Source: Lachnospiraceae bacterium
GTDB taxonomy: Bacteria; Bacillota; Clostridia; Lachnospirales; Lachnospiraceae
Direction: 5' to 3'
DNA length: 64,000 nt
Assembly: GCA_017450065.1 (NCBI GenBank)
Contig: JAFSYI010000014.1
Span: 62,001 to 126,000, forward strand
The position numbers and the translations under genes are program-made. The number at the start of each line of letters is the position of its first letter. Position 1 is the first letter of the stretch. Of this stretch, positions 35,233 to 43,878 are shown piece after piece. The notes beneath the pieces are model-generated. The model ran no database searches. It was given only the letters and a program-made list of their open reading frames with translations, and had not been told where the DNA came from.

Positions 35233-35634
35233 TTATTGATCCTCCTCCGTTGCGAGGGCTTCAAACTCAAACTGAACGGTATCCTTATCCTCTGCATCCC
35301 TGACAAGCCCTACTCCGTCAGCAGCCTCCCTGGCTTTCTCTTTGAGCTCTTCGGCAGCTTCGTTAAGCTTGTTCATGATCGCTTCCTTGGTTTCGGATGC
35401 TGCTTCACTGATCTCTTCGCCGGCTTCCTTTACTGATTCGGCAGTCTCACCTGCGTCGCCGCTGTTGAGCGACACATATTCCCTGTCGTTATTGTTTACA
35501 AAGAAATCGCTGCTGTCGTCATCGGCAGAAGAAACGGCTTCGTTATCTTTTTTGCCCAAAATGTAGTATACAGCACCGCAGGCTGCTCCTACCACAGCCG
35601 TAAATGCCAGGAATTTACCAAATTTCTTAGCCAT
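35233..35634 (-). CDS. YtxH-like membrane-anchored helical protein
   Basis: A 133-residue protein with a single N-terminal TM helix (about 8-27, FLAFTAVVGAACGAVYYILG), an acidic linker, and an Ala/Glu/Lys-rich helix with repeated A-x-E-x-x patterns (about 60-112). This fits the YtxH/gas-vesicle-like envelope stress group, but similarity is mostly compositional. AAAGGGG precedes the ATG. A TTTTCA-17-TATACT promoter is visible upstream on the minus strand. Confidence 0.6.
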   Translation of the reverse strand: MAKKFGKFLAFTAVVGAACGAVYYILGKKDNEAVSSADDDSSDFFVNNNDREYVSLNSGDAGETAESVKEAGEEISEAASETKEAIMNKLNEAAEELKEKAREAADGVGLVRDAEDKDTVQFEFEALATEEDQ

Positions 35635-35813
35635 TTTTTACCCCTTTCGCTGTTGCTTTTTGTGTGAACTACCGCATAACAGTATAATTCAAAAAATCCG
35701 TGTTGAAAAGAGTATATTTTACCAAATATTGAAATAGGATGGACTAAGTGCTCTAAATGTGGTAGGTTAAGTCTGTAAATACCGGAAGCAGACCGGGTTT
35801 TCGGAGGAAGAGG

Positions 35814-36902
35814 ATGTCTTACATGTTAAAAAAACAAATATCCATATTGCTGGTGCTTTCCCTGATTCTTTCAACCGTCACGGGATGCGGAAAGGGAAAG
35901 AAGACAGAGATAATACTCACCACCGATTTTGAAGCGAATGAGGTATTCCGTATAGAGGACATTTCATGCTATATACCTGAGGTGATGGTATATCTTGTGA
36001 ACAGTGAGAATCAGTATGACAAAATTTTCGGCGGGCAGATCTGGCAGATCCCGATGGATGGTACCACGCTTGAGGATAAATACAAGGAAACAATACTTGC
36101 CAGATTGGCACAGATAAAGGTTATGAACCTGATGGCGCGCGATCAGGATTTTTCCATCAATGAAGATGATGAGCTCCGCGTCAAGGCTGCGGCGAGAGAC
36201 TATTACGGGTCACTCAACGAAAAGGAGAAGGAACTCATGGGAGTGGATGAGAACACGATATATACACTGTATTATGAATTCGCAACGGCAGATAAGCTGT
36301 ATCATGACATTACCGACAAGGTTAAGCCGGAGATAAGTGATGATGAAGCAAGGATAGTGACTGTAAGGGATATATTGATAAAAACATACAAACCGTCTGC
36401 AAGGGGAACCGTATCGTATAATGCGGCAGAGAAGCAGGAGGCATATGAAAGGATAGAAAAGATCAAACAGAAGATAGATGAGGGAGCGGACTTTGATATC
36501 ATAGCTGAGGGCGTTGAGAATGAGGATACGAAGATAGAATATACCTTCGGAAGGGGAGTGATGCCACCCGCTTATGAGGATGCCGCTTTCAACCTTGTTG
36601 TGGGTCAGGTAAGCGATATTGTTGAAACGGAGTACGGATATCATATCCTGAAATGCATAAGCGCCTATGATCCGGAGGAAGCGGATAAAAACAGGGAAGC
36701 CATAATCAAGGTTAAAAAACAGGAATCTTTCAATGTTATATATGACGGCTATGTTTCGGAGCTTAACTCAAATCTGAACGCCGATTTGTGGAAAAGTGTC
36801 AGGTATGTAAGAAACCCTGCCGTGACAACCACAAGCTTTTTTGATATTTATGATACTTATTTTGTCCCCGTGACGGGAGCATCATACGGGATACAGCAGT
36901 AA
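35814..36902 (+). CDS. PrsA-like PPIC-type peptidyl-prolyl isomerase lipoprotein
   Basis: A 362-residue exported protein. The signal peptide ends at a lipobox (TVTGC, Cys about 25). A SurA/PrsA-like helical region follows, then a parvulin domain (about 180-290: VRDILIKTY, FGRGVMPPAYEDAAFNL, VETEYGYHILKC). Such lipoproteins help fold secreted proteins at the membrane-wall interface. GGAGG is spaced 6 bp from ATG 35814. It lies just upstream of the htpG heat-shock promoter but has no CIRCE of its own. Confidence 0.9.
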   Translation: MSYMLKKQISILLVLSLILSTVTGCGKGKKTEIILTTDFEANEVFRIEDISCYIPEVMVYLVNSENQYDKIFGGQIWQIPMDGTTLEDKYKETILARLAQIKVMNLMARDQDFSINEDDELRVKAAARDYYGSLNEKEKELMGVDENTIYTLYYEFATADKLYHDITDKVKPEISDDEARIVTVRDILIKTYKPSARGTVSYNAAEKQEAYERIEKIKQKIDEGADFDIIAEGVENEDTKIEYTFGRGVMPPAYEDAAFNLVVGQVSDIVETEYGYHILKCISAYDPEEADKNREAIIKVKKQESFNVIYDGYVSELNSNLNADLWKSVRYVRNPAVTTTSFFDIYDTYFVPVTGASYGIQQ

Positions 36903-36959
36903 AGCGCCACAATGCATGGCATGGCAGGAAAGGGAATAAACCGGATTCCGGATCACTTG

Positions 36960-36986
36960 TTAGCACTCATCTAAAATGAGTGCTAA
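36960..36986. promoter_or_regulatory. Perfect CIRCE element of htpG
   Basis: TTAGCACTC - 9 bp - GAGTGCTAA is an exact match to the HrcA operator consensus. It lies 7 bp upstream of the htpG -35 box. Confidence 0.97.
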
Positions 36987-36993
36987 TTTTTTC

Positions 36994-37022
36994 TTGACTT
37001 TTGTATATTTGAGTTTTACAAT
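36994..37022 (+). promoter_or_regulatory. htpG promoter
   Basis: TTGACT (36994-36999) and TACAAT (37017-37022) are spaced 17 bp, immediately downstream of CIRCE. The leader is about 80 nt. Confidence 0.8.
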
Positions 37023-37108
37023 AACTATTGCGGATACGAAAACCGAAAGGTTTGTAAATATTCAAGGCGTCAGAGCCTTACAGAAACAAAAGAAAGAAGG
37101 AGTATGAT

Positions 37109-39244
37109 ATGGCAGTAAAAAAAGGAAATCTATCGATCAATAATGAAAACATTTTTACAATTATCAAGAAGTGGGTTTATTCGGATCATGATATCTTTGT
37201 AAGAGAGATGATATCGAACGGCTGTGATGCCATAACCAAGCTTAAGAAGCTTGATATGATAGGCGAATATTCATATCCCGATGATTTTGAGAATAAGATC
37301 ACGGTCATAGCCGATCCGGAGAAGAAGACGCTTAAGTTCATTGATACCGGTATAGGTATGGATGCACAGGAGGTTGAAGAGTATATCACACAGATAGCAT
37401 TCTCGGGTGCTACGGATTTCATCGAAAAGTATAAGGACAAGGCAAATGACGATCAGATCATCGGTCATTTCGGACTGGGCTTCTATTCGGCGTTTATGGT
37501 TGCGGATGAGGTTCATATCGATACGCTTTCATATAAAGAAGGAGCCGTGCCGGTACACTGGGAGTGCGACGGAGGAACGGAATATTCAATAGACGAGGGA
37601 GACAGAACCGAAGTAGGTACCGAGATAACCCTGTTTCTTAATGAGGACTGTCTTGAATTCTGTAATGAATACAGGATCCGCGAGATAATAAAGAAATACT
37701 GCTCATTCATGCCGGTTCCCATTTACCTTGAGAAAGCAGGCGCGCAGACCGAATACGAGACGATCGATGCAGCCGATAAAACGGATAAAGACGTTGTGGT
37801 AGAAGAGATACATGAGGAAGCCAAATACGAGGAGAAGGAAAAGGAAGACGGAACAAAGGAGAAGGTAGAGATATCTCCCGCAAAGGAAAAGCTTAAGATC
37901 GTTAAGCGTCCGGTTCCGCTTAATGATACAAAGCCTCTCTGGACGAAACATCCCAATGACTGCACGAAGGAAGAATATCAGGAATTCTACCGTAAGGTAT
38001 TTCTCGATTACAAGGAGCCGCTGTTCTGGATCCATCTTAACATGGATTATCCGTTTAACTTAAAGGGTATCCTGTACTTCCCGAAGATCAACATGGAGTA
38101 TGAATCGATCGAGGGAACCATAAAGCTTTATAACAATCAGGTATTCATAGCCGATAACATAAAGGAAGTGATCCCGGAATTCCTGATGCTCTTAAAGGGA
38201 GTTATAGACTGCCCGGATCTTCCGCTTAATGTTTCGCGTTCGGCACTCCAGAACGACGGTTTCGTTAAGAAAATCTCAGATTATATAAGCAAGAAGGTTG
38301 CTGACAAGCTTGCCGGAATGTGCAAGACCGAAAAAGAGGATTATGAGAAGTACTGGGATGATATAAGCCCGTTTATCAAGTTCGGCTGCCTTAAGGATGA
38401 CAAGTTCTGTGAGAAGATGACAGATTATATCCTGTTCAAGAACCTTGACGGCAAGTATGTGACCCTGCCGGAGTGCCTTGAGGTTAAACCGATCGATACT
38501 GAGGAAGGTGAGAAAACGGAAGCAACCGGAGAAAACGGCGAAAAGATAGAGGCTGAGGTCGTAGACGATAAGAAGAATGAAGACGAAGCCGGCAAAGAGG
38601 ATGCTGAGGACGGCGACGGAAAGGACGAAGTCAGAAAGATCATCTACTATGTGACCGATGAGCAGCAGCAGAGCCAGTATATAAAGATGTTCAGAGATCA
38701 GGGAAAGGAAGCCGTGATCCTTACACATAACATTGACCAGCCTTTCGTACAGCAGCTTGAGAGCAAGAATCAGGACGTTAAGTTCATGAGGATAGACGCA
38801 GACCTTACCGATGAGTTCAAGGAAGAGGTGAGCGAGGATGACAAAAAGACTATCGAGGAACAGACAACGGCTCTTTCCGAGCTCTTTAAGAAGGTTCTTA
38901 ACAAGGAGCACCTCGAGGTAAAGGTGGAGAAGCTTAAGAATGAGAATACATCATCAATGCTGACTGTATCCGAAGAGACCAGAAGAATGCAGGATATGAT
39001 GAAGATGTACTCGATGAACGGAATGGGAATGGGTCCGATGGGAGATATGGGTGAAACCCTTATCCTCAATTCGAACAATAAGCTGGTTCAGTATATCCTT
39101 GATAATAAAGACAGTGACAATACGCCGCTTATCGTTGAACAGCTCTATGACCTTGCCAAGATCGCGAACCAGCCACTTGAGCCGGAGGCCATGAGTAAAT
39201 TCGTTGAACGCAGCAACAGAATACTTGCAGTTTTGACTAAGTGA
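37109..39244 (+). CDS. htpG: Molecular chaperone HtpG (Hsp90)
   Basis: A 711-residue Hsp90. The N-terminal GHKL ATPase shows SDHDIFVREMISNGCDAITKL, DTGIGMD and GHFGLGFYSAFMVA. The middle domain contains LNVSRSALQND and the C-terminal dimer domain follows. It is some 85 residues longer than the E. coli protein because of two charged inserts at about 230-275 and 465-510 (runs of Glu, Lys, Asp), reminiscent of the charged linker of eukaryotic Hsp90. AAGGAG precedes the ATG. CIRCE places it under HrcA. Confidence 0.97.
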   Translation: MAVKKGNLSINNENIFTIIKKWVYSDHDIFVREMISNGCDAITKLKKLDMIGEYSYPDDFENKITVIADPEKKTLKFIDTGIGMDAQEVEEYITQIAFSGATDFIEKYKDKANDDQIIGHFGLGFYSAFMVADEVHIDTLSYKEGAVPVHWECDGGTEYSIDEGDRTEVGTEITLFLNEDCLEFCNEYRIREIIKKYCSFMPVPIYLEKAGAQTEYETIDAADKTDKDVVVEEIHEEAKYEEKEKEDGTKEKVEISPAKEKLKIVKRPVPLNDTKPLWTKHPNDCTKEEYQEFYRKVFLDYKEPLFWIHLNMDYPFNLKGILYFPKINMEYESIEGTIKLYNNQVFIADNIKEVIPEFLMLLKGVIDCPDLPLNVSRSALQNDGFVKKISDYISKKVADKLAGMCKTEKEDYEKYWDDISPFIKFGCLKDDKFCEKMTDYILFKNLDGKYVTLPECLEVKPIDTEEGEKTEATGENGEKIEAEVVDDKKNEDEAGKEDAEDGDGKDEVRKIIYYVTDEQQQSQYIKMFRDQGKEAVILTHNIDQPFVQQLESKNQDVKFMRIDADLTDEFKEEVSEDDKKTIEEQTTALSELFKKVLNKEHLEVKVEKLKNENTSSMLTVSEETRRMQDMMKMYSMNGMGMGPMGDMGETLILNSNNKLVQYILDNKDSDNTPLIVEQLYDLAKIANQPLEPEAMSKFVERSNRILAVLTK

Positions 39245-39259
39245 CAGAAATTTATATGG

Positions 39260-39286
39260 CGCCCCGGATTCCGGGGCGTTTTTTAT
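39260..39286 (+). terminator. Intrinsic terminator after htpG
   Basis: CGCCCCGG-ATT-CCGGGGCG is an 8-bp GC-rich stem followed by six T. Confidence 0.95.
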
Positions 39287-39292
39287 TGGGTC

Positions 39293-39321
39293 TTTTCATA
39301 AGCAGATTTATTTGGTATAAT
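39293..39321 (+). promoter_or_regulatory. Promoter of the class A PBP gene
   Basis: TTTTCA (39293-39298) is followed after 17 bp by a perfect TATAAT (39316-39321). Confidence 0.6.
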
Positions 39322-39368
39322 AGGTTGATTTTGTAAGCAAATTTACCGAGAGTTCAGGAGGCAGGTAA

Positions 39369-42002
39369 TTGAACTACGGAAGACGAGGAGTAGTAAGAAG
39401 GCGTAAGGCATTAAAGGCGGTGGGACCCAGATTTGCCAATCTGTTTGCCACGCTTATGTTCAAAGGCGCTGTCTTTGCGGCAGTATGTGCGGGAGCGGCC
39501 GGGATCTGTGCAGGGGTCGGACTGTACATGGGTGTCATAGATACAGCACCCGACGTAACCGGAATAGACGTATCGCCGGCAGGCTATTCGACTTCGATCT
39601 ATGACTCCAAGGGCAATCAGACCACCAAGCTGATCGCAGAGAATTCCAACAGAATATATGTAACCATAGACAAGATCCCGGTGCATCTGCAGAATGCGTT
39701 TATCGCAATAGAGGATGAACGGTTCAGACAGCATAACGGTATCGATATAAAGGGTATCATGCGTGCGGGCGTCAAGGCACTGACCTCGGGAGACCTCTCC
39801 CAGGGTGCTTCGACCATTACACAGCAGCTTCTTAAGAATAATGTGTTTACCTCATGGACTTCCGAATCAAGCAAGATAGAGAAGTTCAGACGTAAGTTCC
39901 AGGAGCAGTACTGCGCCATCCAGCTTGAAAAGATAATGGATAAGGATACCATCCTTGAGAATTATCTTAATACGATCAACCTTGGACAGGGAACACTGGG
40001 CGTTCAGGCCGCGGCAAACAGATATTTCGGCAAGACCGCATCGGAGCTTACGATATCCGAGTCGGCGGTTATTGCTTCGATAACCCAGAATCCGACCAAG
40101 TGGAATCCGATCTCGCATCCGGATAAGAACGCAGAGCGCCGTGCTGAGGTCCTCAAGAAAATGCGTGATCAGGGATACATTAACCAGCTTGAATATGACA
40201 GCGCGATGGCGGATGATGTGTATTCAAGGATCAAGGTGGTTGACGAAACGGTTGAAAAACAGTCAATTTATACGTATTTCGTCGATGAATTGACTGAACA
40301 GGTCATCACAGATCTGCAGGAGATAAAGGGCTATTCGTATACACAGGCGTATAATGCGCTGTACAGCGGTGGCCTGAGCATATTTACGACCCAGGATCCG
40401 GAGATACAGAAGATATGTGATGAAGAATTCCTTAATCCCGACAATTTCCCGGAGAGCGTTAAATACTACCTTACATATGAGCTGACCCTTGAAGATCCGG
40501 ACGGGGAGAAGGTTAATTACTCGACCCAGCAGTTCGAAGCATATTTTAAACAGCAGAATAAGAGCTTTAACAGTATATTCAGTTCCGAGGAGGCTGCGCA
40601 GGAGGCGGTTGATGAATTCAAGGCAGCCAAGACGGAGCCGGGATATACCTTTGTTGCAGAGAATATTTCAATGACTCCGCAGCCCCAGGCGTCGGTGACC
40701 GTAATGGACCAGTCCACAGGCGCGGTCAAGGCAATAGTCGGAGGCCGCGGAACCAAGGCTGCCAGCCTTACGCTTAACCGTGCGACGGACACAAAGCGGC
40801 AGCCGGGATCCTGCTTTAAGGTACTGGCGGCTTATGCACCGGCTCTTGACAGTGCGGGATTTACGCTGGCATCGACACAGGTTGACGAGCCGTATAACTA
40901 CGCTAACGGCCGTCCGGTCAAGAACTGGTATAAGGGATACAAGGGAACCTGTACGGTCAGATACGGTATCGAGCAGTCTCTTAATATAGTTGCGGTTAAG
41001 ACGATCACGGATATTACCCCGCAGCTGGGTTATGACTACCTTCTTAATTTCGGCTTTACTACTCTTGTAAGCAGGAGAACCTATGCCGACGGAACGGTGG
41101 CATCCGATATCACACAGGCGCTGGCACTGGGCGGACTTACGGACGGTGTTACCAATCTTGAGCTTACGGCTGCATATGCGACTATAGCGGATAAGGGAAT
41201 ATATAATAAGCCTTCCTTCTATACCAAGATAATAGATCATGACGGTAATGTGCTGATAGATAATACACCAAGAAGCAGGCAGGTGCTTAAGGATACAACA
41301 GCCTGGCTTCTGACATCCGCCATGGAGGATGTGGTCACGAAGGGAACCGGTGCCAAGGTTAACTTCGGAAATATGGCAATCGCAGGTAAGACCGGTACCA
41401 CGACCAGCAACGTGGACGTGTGGTTCGCCGGATTTACTCCGTATTATACCTGTGCCACATGGTCGGGATACGATAACAACGTGCATATGAGCGGTGTGGA
41501 GACAAATACTGCCAAGCTTTTATGGAAGTCCATCATGGGAAGGATCCATGAGAACCTTGAGTATAAGGAGTTCATTAAGCCTGACGGAGTTGTTACGGCT
41601 ACCATCTGCCGCCAGTCGGGCAAACTGGCTTCCGCAATGTGTACGGCGGCGGGAACTGCGGTTACGGAGTATTTTGATGAGTCCAAGCTCCCCAAGGAAA
41701 CCTGTGACGGACATGCTGTAGGCAGGGTATGCTCAATAACCGGCCTTAAGGCATACGATACATGTCCTTTCGGCGTTCCGGGAGTGGTAAATACAGAGGA
41801 GTACTGCCCGCACAGTTATCTTAACGGCATACCGTTGTTTGATGTAAATAAATATACAAACGGAATACCGATGGTACCGGCAGCTCCGGCAGGAGGTGAA
41901 GGCGGAGGAGGAGCCGAACAGCCGGCTGCAGCCGCACCGATCCCGGGAGACGTCACCCAGTCGATCTTCCCTCAGACGGCACTTCCGCTGCCCGGACAGT
42001 AA
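39369..42002 (+). CDS. Class A penicillin-binding protein (PBP1a type)
   Basis: An 877-residue bifunctional peptidoglycan synthase. It has a cytoplasmic basic N-tail, a TM helix at about 28-55, a GT51 glycosyltransferase domain (EDERFRQHNGIDIKG near 115, GASTITQQLLKN), and a transpeptidase with nucleophile Ser in SCFK near 481 and KTGTT near 674. The C-terminal tail is Pro/Ala/Gly-rich and probably disordered. The start is TTG, supported by GGAGG 9 bp upstream; no ATG in the right place exists. It builds glycan strands and crosslinks them outside the membrane. Confidence 0.95.
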   Translation: MNYGRRGVVRRRKALKAVGPRFANLFATLMFKGAVFAAVCAGAAGICAGVGLYMGVIDTAPDVTGIDVSPAGYSTSIYDSKGNQTTKLIAENSNRIYVTIDKIPVHLQNAFIAIEDERFRQHNGIDIKGIMRAGVKALTSGDLSQGASTITQQLLKNNVFTSWTSESSKIEKFRRKFQEQYCAIQLEKIMDKDTILENYLNTINLGQGTLGVQAAANRYFGKTASELTISESAVIASITQNPTKWNPISHPDKNAERRAEVLKKMRDQGYINQLEYDSAMADDVYSRIKVVDETVEKQSIYTYFVDELTEQVITDLQEIKGYSYTQAYNALYSGGLSIFTTQDPEIQKICDEEFLNPDNFPESVKYYLTYELTLEDPDGEKVNYSTQQFEAYFKQQNKSFNSIFSSEEAAQEAVDEFKAAKTEPGYTFVAENISMTPQPQASVTVMDQSTGAVKAIVGGRGTKAASLTLNRATDTKRQPGSCFKVLAAYAPALDSAGFTLASTQVDEPYNYANGRPVKNWYKGYKGTCTVRYGIEQSLNIVAVKTITDITPQLGYDYLLNFGFTTLVSRRTYADGTVASDITQALALGGLTDGVTNLELTAAYATIADKGIYNKPSFYTKIIDHDGNVLIDNTPRSRQVLKDTTAWLLTSAMEDVVTKGTGAKVNFGNMAIAGKTGTTTSNVDVWFAGFTPYYTCATWSGYDNNVHMSGVETNTAKLLWKSIMGRIHENLEYKEFIKPDGVVTATICRQSGKLASAMCTAAGTAVTEYFDESKLPKETCDGHAVGRVCSITGLKAYDTCPFGVPGVVNTEEYCPHSYLNGIPLFDVNKYTNGIPMVPAAPAGGEGGGGAEQPAAAAPIPGDVTQSIFPQTALPLPGQ

Positions 42003-42079
42003 ACAGTTCCGGAAGCAGACAGACACTATAAATAAGCTAACTATGCAGTACAAAATGACTGTACCAAGGAGGAAAAACA

Positions 42080-42964
42080 ATGGCAATTTTTAAAGGAGCC
42101 GGTGTTGCGATAACAACACCCTTTAAAGAAAACAAAGAAGTGGATTATGATGTTTTCAGGGAGCAGATAGAGTACCAGATAGCGAACGGGACTGATGCCA
42201 TCATAGTATGCGGTACTACGGGAGAAGCTTCAACGCTTAACCATGAAGAGCATCTTGATGTAATAAAATTCTGTACAGATGTTGTGAATAAGAGAATACC
42301 GGTTATCGCCGGTACGGGATCCAACTGTACCGAAACGGCCATATATCTGTCAAAAGAGGCAGAAGCGGCCGGAGTAGACGGAATCCTGGTTGTTACGCCG
42401 TATTACAATAAGGCTACACAGAAGGGACTCATAGAGCATTTTACGATGATAGCGAATAGCGTTAAAATCCCTCTTATCATGTATAATATTCCGGGAAGGA
42501 CAGGCTGCAATATACTGCCTGAGACAGCGGTATACCTTGCGAAGAATGTTGAGAATATTGTTGCGATCAAGGAGGCGACAGGCAATATATCCCAGATCAC
42601 AAAGCTGATGTCCATGGCTGAAGGATGTATAGACCTGTATTCGGGCAATGATGATCAGATCGTACCGCTTCTTTCGCTTGGCGGACTCGGGGTTATCTCC
42701 GTACTGTCCAATGTAGCACCGAGACAGACACATGATATCGTTGCGTCATATTTGGACGGGGATGTTAAGAAAAGCTGTGAACTTCAGCTTAAGGCTATTC
42801 CTATGTGTAATGCCTTGTTCTGTGAGGTTAATCCCATCCCGGTTAAGAAGGGGCTTGAGCTTCAGGGAAGGGACAGCGGTATCTTAAGACGTCCGCTTAC
42901 AGAGATGGAGCCCGAGAATGCGGCGAAGCTTGAGAAGGCTATGAAGGAATACGGGGTATTGTAA
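42080..42964 (+). CDS. dapA: 4-hydroxy-tetrahydrodipicolinate synthase
   Basis: A 294-residue TIM-barrel enzyme. It condenses pyruvate and aspartate semialdehyde in the lysine/diaminopimelate branch. Visible are CGTTGEASTLNHEEH, YYNKATQKG and MYNIPGRTGCN, and the Schiff-base lysine in VAIKEATG. AAGGAGG is spaced 8 bp from the ATG. It lies directly after the PBP gene and before dapB, grouping precursor synthesis with cell-wall building. Confidence 0.98.
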   Translation: MAIFKGAGVAITTPFKENKEVDYDVFREQIEYQIANGTDAIIVCGTTGEASTLNHEEHLDVIKFCTDVVNKRIPVIAGTGSNCTETAIYLSKEAEAAGVDGILVVTPYYNKATQKGLIEHFTMIANSVKIPLIMYNIPGRTGCNILPETAVYLAKNVENIVAIKEATGNISQITKLMSMAEGCIDLYSGNDDQIVPLLSLGGLGVISVLSNVAPRQTHDIVASYLDGDVKKSCELQLKAIPMCNALFCEVNPIPVKKGLELQGRDSGILRRPLTEMEPENAAKLEKAMKEYGVL

Positions 42965-43057
42965 TTCCGGATATACAGGTTTTTTGACCGGTATGTGCAT
43001 ATTGAGATGCCTGTGCCGGTATAAAATGGATATGACAGATGTTATGGGAGAAGATAA

Positions 43058-43813
43058 ATGGTTGACATAATTATGCACGGCTGCAATGGCCGTATGGGAC
43101 AGATGATAACGGGGCTCGTGGCTGACGATCCGGATGTGAGGATAGTTGCGGGTATAGATGTTGCGGGCGGACAGAAGAATGATTATCCTGTCTTTACTTC
43201 GGTTAATGACTGTGATGTAAAGGCTGACGTGGTAATAGATTTCGGCGCGGCTTCGGCGGTGGACAGACTGCTTGACTGGTGTGTATCCAACAGGATCCCC
43301 TGTGTTGAATGTACAACGGGCCTCAGTGGGGAACAGACGGAACATCTTAAGGAATGCAGCGAAAAAGTGGCAGTGCTTAAGTCCGCAAATATGTCGGTCG
43401 GAGTAAATGTGCTTATGAAGCTGCTCAGGGAATCTGCCGGGGTATTTGCCGATGCGGGATTTGATGTCGAGATAGTGGAGAAGCATCACAGGATGAAGCT
43501 GGATGCTCCGAGCGGTACGGCGCTCGCACTGGCTGATTCGATCAATGAAGCAATGGACAATGAGTACGATTATGTTTATGACAGGAGTCAGGTAAGACAG
43601 AAGAGAGGAAGTAAGGAACTCGGGATCTCCGCAGTGCGCGGAGGAACGATAGTGGGTGACCATGATGTCATATTCGCCGGACAGGATGAGGTTGTAACAT
43701 TTTCACATCGCGCATATTCGAGGGCTGTATTCGGCAAGGGCGCGATACAGGCGGCCAAGTTCTTAAAGGGTAAGCCGGCGGGTCTTTATACCATGCAGGA
43801 GGTTATCGGGTAA
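43058..43813 (+). CDS. dapB: 4-hydroxy-tetrahydrodipicolinate reductase
   Basis: A 251-residue enzyme that reduces the DapA product with NAD(P)H. It has the Rossmann start IIMHGCNGRMGQ, the CTTGLS loop, the EKHHRMKLDAPSGTAL substrate motif and the DHDVIFAGQDEVVTFSHRA segment. GGGAGAAG precedes the ATG. The 93-bp gap to dapA has no strong terminator, so the two are probably co-transcribed. Confidence 0.97.
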   Translation: MVDIIMHGCNGRMGQMITGLVADDPDVRIVAGIDVAGGQKNDYPVFTSVNDCDVKADVVIDFGAASAVDRLLDWCVSNRIPCVECTTGLSGEQTEHLKECSEKVAVLKSANMSVGVNVLMKLLRESAGVFADAGFDVEIVEKHHRMKLDAPSGTALALADSINEAMDNEYDYVYDRSQVRQKRGSKELGISAVRGGTIVGDHDVIFAGQDEVVTFSHRAYSRAVFGKGAIQAAKFLKGKPAGLYTMQEVIG

Positions 43814-43878
43814 TACCGACAGGGTATAGACGGCAAAAAAGAAGTCAAACACGAGATTCCGGTATTTTGGAGAGTAAA

